From: Curvularia sp. ZM96
Lineage: Eukaryota > Ascomycota > Dothideomycetes > Pleosporales > Pleosporaceae
NCBI GenBank assembly: GCA_022457065.1
Contig: JAJGBQ010000006.1
Span: forward strand, 1,426,001-1,490,000
Length of the DNA stretch: 64,000 nt
Reading direction: 5' to 3'
Shown here: one piece after another, positions 21,070 through 32,198 of the stretch
Layout of the letters: each line of letters starts with the position of its first letter
Position numbering within the stretch: the stretch's first letter is position 1
Notes under the pieces: generated by a model
The model's database searches: none
What the model saw: the letters and a program-made list of their open reading frames with translations, nothing else
Told to the model about the DNA's origin: nothing
Translations under genes and position numbers: made by a program

Positions 21070-24000
21070 ATGACCGGCGGCCAGCGTAAACACCGTGCGC
21101 CTTTTCGACCGGTCGACACTTTCTCCACCGCCAAAACGCCCGTGTACAAAGCCCCTACGCCCGCTACGCCATACTTTTCCGACGATAGCGCTATCCGCCA
21201 CGAACAGTCCACTTCTCTGCTTGGCGATTCCAGCACGCTTTTCGACGATATCGAGAGCCCTCCGAGCCATACAAAGCAGCGAGAAACTTTACAGGCCAGG
21301 CTCAAGATGGTCCGAGAACGGGAGCCTCCGGTGGTTCATCCACCCCGCGATGGAGCAGCGCCTGCGCCAAAGCCCCTCCATGGGGTCCAACAGCCAAAAT
21401 TTGGAGAGGCCAGTCCCATGAGGAATCCATTGAAGAAAGACCGGAGTGAACAGTTTGCACACCTTTTCAATAAACCCAAGCCAGGGCAAATGCGGCCAGA
21501 ACACAGTCAGACGACAAAACTCCCATCCCAATATTCAGCACAAAGCAGACCATCCCAGAGTTCGCAGTCGAGTATGGATACTCTCAATCGGCCGTTCAAG
21601 GTTCCTTCGCAATCTGCACCACGCTATAGTACAGCGTCCGACGATTCCGACGTCTTCGAGATCCCTGCCTCAAGCTTCCAGCCACGTCCATCCCAAGGCG
21701 GCCCTGTGCCTATCTCCCGGCCGTACAACCCTCCAGCGAAAACCACTCATGCGCCACCGCGACCGATATACTCGTCCATGGGCGACGCCGATGACTTTCG
21801 GCCATTGAATAAGGGCACACATAACCCGCTACAACAAGCGCGGCAGACAGTCATTTTGGACGATGAGGACAACTTCGACCCAGATGAGGCGATTCGTGCG
21901 GAGGGAGGTCGTTTTGGAGAACCTGATATGTACGCATACGTCGACGCTGGTGCTGCGAGCGAGAATATCAAGGCGCTGTTGGAAGGAGCATTTGACGAGG
22001 ACAATGAGAAGATCCCAAGGACGCGCCTTCGTAAGAAGAAGAAGCAACAAGAGGATGATGCTAGTATGGGAAATTAAACTTCTTTTCAAATAGTACGCAT
22101 CACTAACTTCAATCAGGTAAATCCCTTGCCGACCGACTTAAAGCGCTCGACGTGAAGGACGAAGAGACCAAAGCCGAACCCGAACCAGAGGAGGAAGAGG
22201 AAGACGATGGAACGGTCGAAGGCCTCAAGGTCAAGCTCTTGCCACATCAAGTCGACGGAGTTTCATGGATGATTGAAAAGGAAACAGGCAACCACAACAA
22301 GAAAGCCAAACTTCCAAAAGGCGGTATATTGGCAGATGACATGGGTCTCGGAAAAACTGTGCAGTCGCTCGCTCTTATCCTGTCAAATCCACGGCCGGAG
22401 AAAGGAGTCGAGCCAGAGAACAAAAAGAACAAGATTGCTGATTCTACCGGCAAAGGTACTCTTGTTGTCGCTCCCCTCGCACTCATCAAGCAGTGGGAAT
22501 CTGAAATCAACTCGAAAGTCACAAAGTCGCACGCCCTCAAAGTCCTTGTTCACCATGGCCCCAACCGTACAAAGTCGCCGGAAAAGCTCGAGCAGTACGA
22601 TGTCGTCGTTACCACATATCAGGTTCTCGCCTCCGAGCATGGCGCCTGCGGAGACGGGCCAAATGGTCTCAAGAAAGGCTGCTTTGCAGTAAACTGGTAC
22701 CGCACTATGCTGGACGAGGCACACACCATCAAGAATCGGAACGCAAAGATGACCAAGGCCTGCTACGATATCCGCTCCCATTATCGCTGGTGTCTGACTG
22801 GTACGCCAATGCAAAACAACATTGACGAACTACAAAGCTTGATCAAATTCCTCCGCATCCAACCCTACTGCGAGCTATCATCGTGGAAGGACTCGATAGC
22901 GGGCCCTATGAAGAATGGCCGTGGCAATCTAGCTATGAAGCGTCTTCAGGTGTTTTTACGCGCTTTTATGAAGCGTCGCACCAAGGATGTGCTCCGCAAG
23001 GAAGGGGCCCTCAACTTTGGTGGAAAGCCTAAGGAGGGTGAAGAGAAACCAGCCTTCCACATTGTTGCGCGCAATATCGAAAATGTTGTAGGAGAGTTCA
23101 CAACAAAAGAGCGCATATACTACGACCGTTTGCGGGACCGTACACAGGCCCGTCTCGACGAAATGATGGGCGGCGAGAAACAAGATTATATTGGAGCATT
23201 GGTGTTGCTACTCCGGTTGCGGCAGGCGTGTAACCATCCTAACCTCACTAGGAGCAACGTCAAGGATGACAAGGACGCTCTAACCACTGGCTCAAAGTCG
23301 AGTGCTGCAGCTGGCCTTCAAACTCCACGAAAGCCCTCCGCAAAGGACGAAGCGGATGACCTTGCAGACCTACTCGGTGGGCTCAGTGTTGCGACAAAGC
23401 GCTGCGATATCTGCCAGAACCACCTCAACCGCGAGAATACTGCAAACGGTGGAGTGCGTTGCATTGAGTGTGAAGAGGACCTGAACATGTCAACGAAGAA
23501 AGACAAGAAAAAACACCGTAAGCACAGACATAAACACGACAAAGTTAAGAAGAAGCATCGTCGTTCAGAACCAATTGCAGAGTCTGATGAGGAAGAGGAA
23601 GAAGAGGATGAGAAGCCAAAAGCCGTCGCTCCCAAAGCAGCTCGCAACCGTCGTCTTGTAGTCGATAGTGACGACGAAGAGGAAGAGGGCGAGTGGCTCG
23701 TTCCAGAAGACCAACGAGAAGTCGAGGACCTGGGCAAGGCCGGTGGAACTGACGATGAGAATGCCGAAGGTGGTGGCGACACCTTGGCATCTGTTGACTC
23801 TGAGGCCTCCGACAGTGCAGATGAGAGCAGAACCAACTTGGACTCGTTCATTGTTCACGACACTGACAGCGAAGCTGAAGCAGCTGCGTCTCGTAAGAAG
23901 TTGGCAAAGAAAGAGAAGAAAGTTGTTGCAGTCAGCTCTGATGATGAGGCTGTTAATGAGAGCGAGAACGAGAGCGGGTCAGATGAATCAGGATCTGGCT

Positions 24001-24923
24001 CTGAATCAGATGAGGATGAGGATGAAGATGAAGATGCATCAGACTCCGAAACTTCAGAAGCCTCGTACGATTCCTTCAATTTGACGCCATCGACCAAGAT
24101 ACGACAGCTTTTGGCGATTCTAGAAAAGGAAACCGATCAACACAAGGTCATCGTCTTCTCCCAATTTACGTCGATGCTTGATCTGATTGAGCCTTTTCTC
24201 AAGCGCGCTGGATACGACTTTACACGCTACGACGGTAGTATGCGCAATGATCTGCGCGAAGCAAGTCTCCAAAAGTTACGAGAGAACAAGAGAACACGAG
24301 TCTTGCTGTGTAGTTTGAAATGCGGTAGTCTTGGTCTCAATCTCACGGCGGCGAGCCGGGTAGTCATTATGGAGCCTTTCTGGAATCCAGTAAGTACATC
24401 CCCATATCCCTATTGTCACTTCCTGGGTGGACTGTTATGCCAGGATGGACTGTGACAACTACAGCTACTTTCAAAAGTAGTAATTCTATGCTAGTAAGGA
24501 CTTGTATGCTAATTTTCCTCGTAGTTCGTAGAAGAGCAAGCAATCGACCGTGTTCACCGTCTCAACCAGACCGTGGACGTAACCGTCTACCGCCTCAGTA
24601 TCCACAATACCGTCGAGGAGCGCATCATCGAACTGCAAGAAGCAAAACGCAAACTTGCCAACGCTGCTATTGAGGGTGGCAAGGCTATCAAGAATCTTAC
24701 CATGAAAGATATGATGGCCCTTTTCAGTCGCGAGAGCGAGTACGACCGTAGGCATGACGATGATGCCCAGGAGATGGCCATTTATGGGCGCACAAAAGTA
24801 CTGAACGCTGAAGAAGACGACGGCAGCGAAGAGAGCGTGGTAAGAAAGGCGAGGAAAGCGGGTAGTTTGGGGTTCAAGAGGACAGAAAGGAGACAAGAGG
24901 CTGGGGCCTATGGACGGCGTTGA
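21070..24923 (+). CDS. SNF2-family DEAH ATPase/translocase (Rad5/Rad16-like group)
   Basis: Three exons: 21070-22063, 22117-24389 and 24525-24923; introns of 53 nt (phase 1) and 135 nt (phase 0). The product is 1221 aa. Residues 1-340 are disordered and Pro/Ser-rich. The helicase N-lobe has GILADDMGLGKT (about 401-412) and the DEAH box in MLDEAHTIKN (about 531). Between the lobes a long insert holds a four-Cys zinc motif, CDIC and CIEC, in place of a full RING, then a Lys/His-rich block and several Asp/Glu/Ser-rich acidic blocks. The C-lobe has VIVFSQFTSMLDLIEPFL, GSLGLNLTAASRVV and, across the second splice, WNP|FVEEQAIDRVHRLNQT. It should remodel chromatin or protein-DNA complexes with ATP. 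The insert between lobes is the hallmark of the Rad5/Rad16/HLTF group; the exact orthologue is not clear. Intron 2 is much longer than others here and contains a repeat copy. Confidence 0.93.
24448..24480 (+). repeat. Short dispersed-repeat copy inside SNF2 intron 2
   Basis: ACTGTGACAACTACAGCTAC followed by TTTCAAAAGTAG. This is the same sequence type as at 20990-21009 and, reversed, at 62700-62722. It lies wholly inside the 135-nt intron 24390-24524, which explains the intron's extra length. Confidence 0.6.
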
Positions 24924-24930
24924 GAAGGAT

Positions 24931-25060
24931 GTATTTGTCACAGTTATTTATAACTACTGTGTTCTGAGTACTTACGACTTTGCTTTTAGGAGTAGCGGTA
25001 TTTGTCACAGTGGTTCATTGTCTACTATGTTAATATCTTGTCTATGATTTTCCGGTGTTA
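24931..25060. repeat. Diverged dispersed-repeat copy after SNF2
   Basis: Contains TTTGTCACAGT twice (24934-24944 and 25001-25011), GAGTAGCGGTATTTGTCACAG and GATTTTCCGG. These words are shared, in the same order, with the copies at 20889-20945 (minus) and 62703-62756. Degenerate; boundaries approximate. Confidence 0.45.
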
Positions 25061-25329
25061 CTGGTTGTGCACACAGGGCTCGTTTTATGATTGTTACGAA
25101 TGATTTTACTATGCAAGCATTATAACAGTCACGTCCATGAGTCCAATTTCAAAGATGCTCGCTTTGCATAAGCACGTGTATCACAAAGAATAGTCTTGAG
25201 GGCGTTCTTCTTACTGTAAAACGTATTTGAACAGGAAGTTGTAATTTCCATGTCTACATCGTGTCACGTTCATTCATTTCAAACTATCTACATCATTTTG
25301 AGCACTCTGAATGACACTCACACCAAATC

Positions 25330-27034
25330 CTAGTGCGAGAAATATCTCGCATCCGGCTTCGGCGCGCGATCCAACTTGAAGTAACCTGGCTGCAGCTTCT
25401 GAAAGACCTCCTTGGGATCGTACTTCGCCGCCACACTCTTCAGTTTCTTCTTATTCTCCTCTCCATAACTCGCAACAACATTCTGGAACTGCGAGGCATA
25501 GTTCATATACACCCAGCTGTTCTGCTCACCTAGCGCCTCTGACTCGGCCTTGATGGCAGTCAAAATGTCTGACGTGAGCTTGTACACCTTGTCGTCGTCG
25601 GCAGCATTGCTCCACATGCATGCGACTAGCATCATCATGAGCGGGCCGCCGTTCGCGTCGAAACCCATGGCGTTGCCGCCATTGCGCAAGCTGCTCTTGA
25701 GTGGGCCGTCGGTGATGTGTTGCCAGATGAGGACGGGAAACGCGCCTTCGATGGAAGAGAAGCCTCCGAGGGATTTGAAGAAGATGTCCAAAGACCGTTT
25801 GGCGATTTCAACAGAGGCTTTGGCTGAGACGACGTAGTAGACCTCGCGGGCGCCATATTGGTTGGTTGCCTCGTTGTCTTTTACATAGGAGGCGTGGCTG
25901 CGCGTCTTTGTCGTGTCTGATACGGCGGTGATGTTGTAGAAGGGTGCAAGTATGGCGGATTCGTTGCCATTTGGCGCACCGTACCAGAGCTCGGTCGAGG
26001 CGAGTTTTGAACCGTTGTCCAGCCAGGCGAGCCAACTTCCGGCTTTGGGATCTTTGGGAGAGTTGAAGCCGAGATCCATCCAGGTGTTGATTAGATCGGG
26101 GAAGGCTTCTTCGGTGTAGGTACGTGTTCCGCCCCAGAGCAGGTCGTTTGGGAGAGGCTTGGTCATTAGGTGAAAGGTAGTGACGATTCCAAAGTTGTTT
26201 CCGCCGCCACGGAGGGCCCAGTATAGATCTGGATATTGCTGTGGGGTTGCGGTGACTAGGACACCACTTGCTGTTACAACCTAGGAAGTTCAGTGTTGGT
26301 TCGCTGTATACGGCGCGGGTGACCTACCTCGTAGCTGGCAACATTATCACAGGCTAGACCGTACTGATTGGTGAGAAATGATATGCCACCACCGAGCGTG
26401 AGACCGCCAACGCCGATATCACCAACTCGGCCACCTACGACTGTGACCCCAGTAGTGGATAGTGCGGTGAGAACATCAAACCATGTGTTGCCTGGTTGTA
26501 CAGCGGCTATCTTCTTGTCCTCTGAAAGCTTAACGCTCTTCATGTTTTGAAAAGATACAGTGATACCTCCTTCAATCGTGGCGGCGCCTGCAAAAGCACT
26601 ATGTCCACCGGACTTGACGGCAAAGGGACATTGTGAGAGCCGTGACAAGAGTACCATGACCGAGACCTGGACAGTGCTAGAAGGTTTGTAGACGCAGTAC
26701 GGCTTCACGTCCACAGCAATTCCAGACCAGAATGCGGATGTGAACGCAGAGTAGCCGGGCTCATCTTGAAATTCAACTGTATCGTTTCCGTATAGACTTT
26801 CAAGCGAACGACACTGATATCCGTAAGCATGTTTGCAGAATGAAATGAATATCTGAGACAAACAGCAATGTCACAAGCCGTTTTAGAAGACCGTCGTACA
26901 AGACCGGACAGGCCTGGCAACGATGCGACGTCGACGCCTTGGGCGATGAGTGCCTCCGTGACATTGAAGTCTGAAGCTTCGAATGTCTGCGACAACGCAA
27001 GAAACGCGAAACCCGCGAAAATGAAAGGACGCAT
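25330..27034 (-). CDS. Secreted FAD-linked oxidoreductase (BBE-like, PCMH-type FAD domain)
   Basis: Three exons: 27034-26864, 26813-26328 and 26280-25330; introns of 50 and 47 nt, all phase 0. The product is 535 aa. A signal peptide (MRPFIFAGFAFLALSQTFEA) leads to a PCMH-type FAD domain with FAVKSGGHSAFAGA, the site where these enzymes bind FAD through the His, and VVGGRVGDIGVGGLTLGGG. The substrate domain ends with the berberine-bridge-like tail WVYMNYASQFQ and YDPKEVFQKLQPGYFKL. Family members oxidise sugars, oligosaccharides or secondary metabolites using oxygen. The second FAD-linking Cys of bicovalent members is not obvious: the loop after VGGRVGD has no Cys, so monocovalent FAD is likely. 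No biosynthetic-cluster partners are adjacent. Confidence 0.93.
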
Positions 27035-28806
27035 CGCAATTGAACTTACGTGTGGTAGGATGCTCTGGAGGTTTGTTCATGTTGCGATGAAAGGACTGAA
27101 ATTTATAGAGAATCTTTCTGTCTCGAAATCTTGCACCCCAGAAATAGACGCCAGTCTAGAGGTGCTCAGCTGCGGGGGCTTCCTGCAAGAGTGGTTCGGT
27201 ACGGCTGAGGCTTGGCTAGGTGCATGTTGTATATGTACATGCATGGGGATCAGTATTGCAAGGCCCCCGACAGGTCACTATCCTTGATTAAACTTTCCCA
27301 TTGCCACTAGTCTCGCGAGTTGTTTGGTGGAGGCATGACCAAGCTTTGTGATGCATGCGTACATTCGCAGGGGTATGTAGACAGTGTTTGCTCATCGCCA
27401 TAGAAGGCTGAAGGAAGACATTCTCCAAGTGTGCAGAAAGGTGTGTACCTGGCATCTCAAAGGATTGGCTGGACCAAAACCGTGCGGGAAGCCTTGAGTC
27501 GTGGTTGCCTGAATCCTTCGACAGGGATATCCGAGTTAGCTGCAGATGGGGTCCATAATGCGACAACACACCGAGGGCTTTCTCTTCCTTTCGCTGGGTG
27601 AATGATATCCCTGTATTATTCCATGTGATTGACCTGTGCAGACGATGATTTTTCTTCCGCCACCTGACTCGATTGACAGTGGAATGCCGCTCTCCCTTCC
27701 TAAGTAAGATGTTTAACTCCGTACCTGGTATACTGCTTAACTGTCTCCTCGGCTGGTGTATTGCATGTTGGCACCCGAAAACCATCTATGATGTACTTCT
27801 TCGGTTACATAGAAAGCAGTTTTTGAGCCAAGGACATTTTAGTACGAATGACAAAGTTTGTTCATGCATTTTGTTACGTGTAGACTGAAGCAAGATCTCT
27901 GCTGTAGTGAGAAAACGCTGCTTGTTCGGCAAGTGTCTGTGGAGGCTTGTAGACAAATACAACAAACTTCTTGCATAAGTGCTGCATGATTTGAAGGAGA
28001 GGAAGTGTATTTTAAGTTGCTGTGTAGTTGTTTAACGCCCTAGTTCCAAACCTAATTGTATTTTTAGTTTATCAAATCACGAACTGCAGGCCAAGCATTT
28101 CTACTGTATCCTAAGTAGATATAGTTTTAGTCATAATAGTGAAAACTTCAAAAGCTCATAAATCAGCTTACAGCAATGAAGAAACAATCTTCCACAACCA
28201 TTACTTTGGCCTCTACTATTGGCCTCGTAGATATCATCAAGCGCACTGGCAGATACAGAAGACAGTCATTGTACAAGCTCGCGGATTTCGTATCCAGCTA
28301 ACTTCATGTCGAGCTTTCGGTATGGAAATCTTTCCGCAGTAAAAGCAAGTCGGTCTCGAGAGCTTCAATTGCAAGATTCGTCTGTGCTTGCGCGGCTCAT
28401 GTAGCATAATCAGGTTGAAAGATAATCGTAAAGTTCGAAGCAAACGTCGAGTACATTCTGTGTTATGTGCTTACATACACACATTGACTGCGGGTTAAGG
28501 CTTGCCTGTAGAGTATCGACCTTCGCTAGGTGTGATCGAACTTTGATGTTCAGGCTATGTGGATAGGCTGTTTGATTCGTATCGGGTTACTTCATTTCGA
28601 ATGAGAAACGTCAAGGTTTGTACAAGAGTGAACAAACAAACAAACAAACAAACTGAAGGTGAAGGTCTGGACGCTGCGCGCTTGGTGCGCGAGTCGTATG
28701 TATTCTTCCATCGATTATGTCGGTCGTAATTGGGCTCCGGTTTTGAATCTCCATAAATGATGCGCCCAGAATACATATAGTACACATATCCGGTCGAAGA
28801 CCCCAC
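27035..28806. other. Long intergenic region
   Basis: Promoter side of the FAD oxidase and 3' side of uL6m. Open frames such as 27288-27785 on the minus strand show no domain or codon pattern that I trust. A tetranucleotide repeat lies at about 28631-28650. Confidence 0.4.
28631..28650 (+). repeat. AAAC tetranucleotide microsatellite
   Basis: About five units of AAAC in a row (ACAAACAAACAAACAAACAA) in the spacer downstream of uL6m. Confidence 0.8.
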
Positions 28807-29622
28807 TTATTTGCCTCCGACCCTCTTGTTCTTCAGTTTAATCGTCTCTCCGTTAACAAAGATACCCTTGCCCTTGTAAGGCTCTGGTTTCCTCCAATTC
28901 CTGATCTCCGCCGCAAATTGCATGACCACCTCTTTCTCTGGGCCCTCTAATAGTAAGCGCGTCGGTTGCGGTGTGCTTGCGGTAACACCCTTGGGTATAC
29001 CCAGCTCTACTGGGTGAGAGTATCCGACCTTCAGGTTGACGAACTTTTGTCCAGGATATTCTGATTTTACCGTAGTCGCGGTATCTTCCACTGAGGCACG
29101 GAATCCGACACCGACGAAGCGAAGAATGGCGCTGTGGCCTTCACTGACACCGAGAATGTGATTTTGAAGGTATGCGCGAGTGGTGCCTATTCGAATGTTA
29201 GCAATTGAACCATCCTAAAAAAACGCAGCATTCATACCCCACATAGCTCTTTGCTTCGCATCCTTAGCATCCTCAATTGTGAGCGTTGGGCCATTTGGAT
29301 TCGCATCCTGGTTGATATGGACGTATGAAGGGATATCCATGGAGAGTTCACCAAGTGGTCCCTTGATATGTACGGTAGACATCGACTGCACACGCGACCC
29401 CCTATCTTTCACCGAAGGTGCGATTACCTTGAAGGTAACGCCCTGGGGTATCGAGAGCGGCGCGGATCCGATCTTGGATTGGCATGATGTGGTGCTGGTA
29501 AAGGTCCTTTGTTGTGACGGTCTCGAGAACGCGGGTAAGAGAAAAGTTGGTATCGCTTCGGGAGATGGAATTGGTGCCTTTACAAGGCTTCGGGCGCACC
29601 GCTGTCGTACTGGGGCGAACAT
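28807..29622 (-). CDS. MRPL6: Mitochondrial ribosomal protein uL6m (MRPL6)
   Basis: Two exons: 29622-29238 and 29186-28807; intron of 51 nt, phase 1. The product is 254 aa. The first 45 or so residues are Arg/Ser/Thr-rich without acidic residues, as in a mitochondrial targeting peptide. Two L6 repeats follow: the first with HIKGPLGELSMDIP and the second with LKVGYSHPVELGIPKGV. The family ends with the L6 signature IRNWRKPEPYKGKGI, which contacts 23S-type rRNA. The spliced join reads RAMWGTTRAYLQNHI and matches the family. It is a component of the large mitoribosomal subunit. It is transcribed divergently from KAR5 across a short shared upstream region. Confidence 0.95.
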
Positions 29623-30135
29623 CTTTGTACCAATGCTCTCAATGGCATCCGCGAGAATTTCGGGAATCCGCAGCTTTGTGCTGACTCAGCCAATCTCGTG
29701 ACAGCGCGTCATTGGCGGGTGCGGTCGGCGGGTGTGATTGGCCCGCTCGTCAGCACCTTCCTGTAATCGTCCCATCTGTCAACAACACGACACTCAGGTT
29801 TTTGTTTGTAAGATATGCCGCAGATACAGATTGCATATTCGAACTTAAACCTCACCTACGGAGCTCGCCCTCGTGCCCAAATCACTCGCTCTCTTACTAA
29901 ACAAGCGCTCGTTTACCGCAGAATTGCTCTCACTCAGGCATCGCAGGAAGCTACGATACTCTAGATGGTTCACCGCCGTGCTTTGCCCGATCTCTCACCA
30001 TATCTCAGGTCAATAGAGATGGTGCTGGGACTACTTGTGATACAACTCATTCTCCGCCTTTTTCCTTTGTCCCGCTTTCTTCTTTCTATCTCTGGCATGG
30101 TTTCGCTCATAAACTTTGCTGTTATCTTGACGATC
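29623..30135. promoter_or_regulatory. Shared upstream region of MRPL6 and KAR5
   Basis: Divergent promoter. The KAR5 side (30040-30110) is strongly pyrimidine-rich, typical of fungal leaders just before the start codon. No specific factor site is claimed. Confidence 0.4.
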
Positions 30136-31848
30136 ATGGCCACTCCATGGCATGTTAACTTTCTAAATCTCTGCAAGAAGACCGGCATTGCAAAACTCAT
30201 CATCTTTGGCATACTTGTCCTTCCAAAAGCACAATCACTCTATCACTCCCCGGCAGCAGACGCAACATCTACCATCAATGTCAACTCACTCTTCCGACAC
30301 ACGGCGTCCAGAAACCAAAGGGTGATAACGCAAGCTCTTGATATAGTTGTGTCCATGCAAACAGCACCCACATGCACACAGATGGCCGCTTCGCACTTGA
30401 TGAACGAATGCAAACTGCTGGAGCACGCACCAGAGTTCACAAAAACTCGACCAGAGGCATATCTGGACAATGTCAAAACAGAATACGCAGCCAAGCTAGC
30501 TGTTTGCGAACTTCTCAGTGCTCAGCCCATCAATTCAATTGCACCGCCACACTGCGACGTACTTGTCCCGGCTGCAAGACATTGCAGTAAAAGTGGCGGT
30601 TGGTGGCATGCTCGATCAGCTGCAGTACCGGGTGATAAACAATGCTACCCCCAGTTCAAAGAGCACCAGTATATGCAGTGTCTCAAGAGCCTTCAGTCTA
30701 CACCTCAATATTGGACGTCGTTCAGCAATGCTCGCCAGAATGCGGTTGTCATGTGTCAAGCAAGTAGAGACGCGATTGAACGAGAAAACCACCTCGAGAT
30801 TTTCAAAAATCTAACTCAGATTGTCGGTGACGTAAATGCCAATATGCGAAAGACAACTGACGACTATGAAGCTTTGATCCAGGAACAGCGACAATATGCC
30901 GAGGAAGTCCGGGGTTCGCATGAGGAGCTTAAAGAGGACCTCCAGGCGGTAAGAACAAAGGCCGTCGCGACAGTGGAGGCGATGGATAACAAATTCCACG
31001 CCTTCATGGAGTCTTCCATCTCAGACCTTATAGCAGCACTGGCTACTAGTCAGAGTAACGAGATGAAACAGATAGTTGAGAGGATGCAACAGTTTTCCCA
31101 GGACTTGACGGCGGAGAGTTCACAACTGGCTAAGTACTTTTCCGATCAGCTCTATCGATACCATGAAGATGCATTGACAAATCTCCGGGCCAACCATGAG
31201 GCCCAAGTACAAAGCTACGAGGTCCTTTCCAGCTACATGAGCGCTGCTCAAGACACTATGAACAGAACCCATGAGGTCGCTGGTCGCTCTCTCGTCCAAG
31301 TCGACAATATTGCCCAACGACTTGATGCCTTTGAGTCGCAAACCGAGCATATCATTGAGGGTTTTGCTTTCCTCAGTGCGATTCCAGCGCTCGTCAACCT
31401 GCTCATTCGACGATTTGTTGCTACCATCGGGGCTATCTCCATCTTCGCTACTCTGTGCAAGCTCAACAAGAAGCTCGCCACATATGTCGCCGGAGCATCT
31501 AGCTCAGCCTTCCTCCTTCATACAACGGGCGCTTTGGAATGGCTTGCAGCAATCCCTTCCATACTCAACAACAACCCGCTCGCCGTTCTTGGTGACACAT
31601 CATCGCGGCAGAAGGGCACGGGTATGTTACTTCTGCTATGGTTGGGTGCATACCCCATCTGCCGAATTAACGTCTACCTGGGAAACTTCGTCATTGTTTC
31701 ACTCAGGCGGCTGCTTAGCCCCTTTTGGGTGAGTGAGTACACCAGCGACGGTAGCACCGGTTATCTCCCCAGCGTTGAAGTACCCGTGGCAGGAGTTGCT
31801 CGGCGCGAAGACGACAAAGGCATGTTCTCACTGCACCACCATGAATAG
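30136..31848 (+). CDS. KAR5: Nuclear membrane fusion protein Kar5/Tht1 family
   Basis: Single exon. From the Met at 30136 (context ATCATGG) the product is 570 aa. It starts with a signal-like segment (IAKLIIFGILVLPKAQS). The frame is open further upstream to a Met at 29965 (627 aa), but that extension comes from pyrimidine-rich leader sequence. The lumenal part has the family's Cys pattern: CTQMAASHLMNECK, AVCELL, HCDVL, CYPQF, QYMQCLKSL and VMCQASR, with TPQYWTSFSNAR between. Next is a long coiled coil (about 320-460 of the longer form), then two or three hydrophobic segments near the C-terminus. Family members sit in the nuclear envelope/ER and drive nuclear fusion during mating (karyogamy), so the gene should act in the sexual cycle. 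Confidence 0.9.
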   Translation: MATPWHVNFLNLCKKTGIAKLIIFGILVLPKAQSLYHSPAADATSTINVNSLFRHTASRNQRVITQALDIVVSMQTAPTCTQMAASHLMNECKLLEHAPEFTKTRPEAYLDNVKTEYAAKLAVCELLSAQPINSIAPPHCDVLVPAARHCSKSGGWWHARSAAVPGDKQCYPQFKEHQYMQCLKSLQSTPQYWTSFSNARQNAVVMCQASRDAIERENHLEIFKNLTQIVGDVNANMRKTTDDYEALIQEQRQYAEEVRGSHEELKEDLQAVRTKAVATVEAMDNKFHAFMESSISDLIAALATSQSNEMKQIVERMQQFSQDLTAESSQLAKYFSDQLYRYHEDALTNLRANHEAQVQSYEVLSSYMSAAQDTMNRTHEVAGRSLVQVDNIAQRLDAFESQTEHIIEGFAFLSAIPALVNLLIRRFVATIGAISIFATLCKLNKKLATYVAGASSSAFLLHTTGALEWLAAIPSILNNNPLAVLGDTSSRQKGTGMLLLLWLGAYPICRINVYLGNFVIVSLRRLLSPFWVSEYTSDGSTGYLPSVEVPVAGVARREDDKGMFSLHHHE

Positions 31849-32198
31849 GGCCTCGACTTGTCCTGTCTTTCCATTGCTTCTTTTCAATATTTATGATAAC
31901 GACAAGCCATCGATACCTTCTAGCCATCTATTATGCGATACTTTAGAACAATCACGGAGGAAATGCATTTACTACCAGATCAACATAAAAAGGTTCGAAG
32001 TCGAAGTGAGCCAAGGGTATTTTTTCTTTTCGGAAGAAGATGATGGTAGGCTACATGGTTTCTGATCATCTATCGAGTTTCTCTATAGTTTTATCTTCTC
32101 ATGGGCGAGAGGCGCAGAAGAAGGATTAAAGAACACTACTTCATATCCATGACTATATGGAATTCCATAATTCCTTAGTAGCTATATAGACAATCGAG
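31849..32198. other. Convergent 3' spacer (KAR5 / RIC8)
   Basis: AT-rich 350-bp spacer between two stops. No gene or repeat seen. Confidence 0.5.

Noticed and set aside
23318..23851. Minus-strand Ser-rich frame of 177 codons
   Set aside because: Shadow of the acidic insert of the SNF2 protein (GAA/GAC/GAG read as TTC/GTC/CTC).
27288..27785. Minus-strand frame of 165 codons
   Set aside because: No domain, biased composition unlike neighbouring genes, no intron signals; kept as intergenic.
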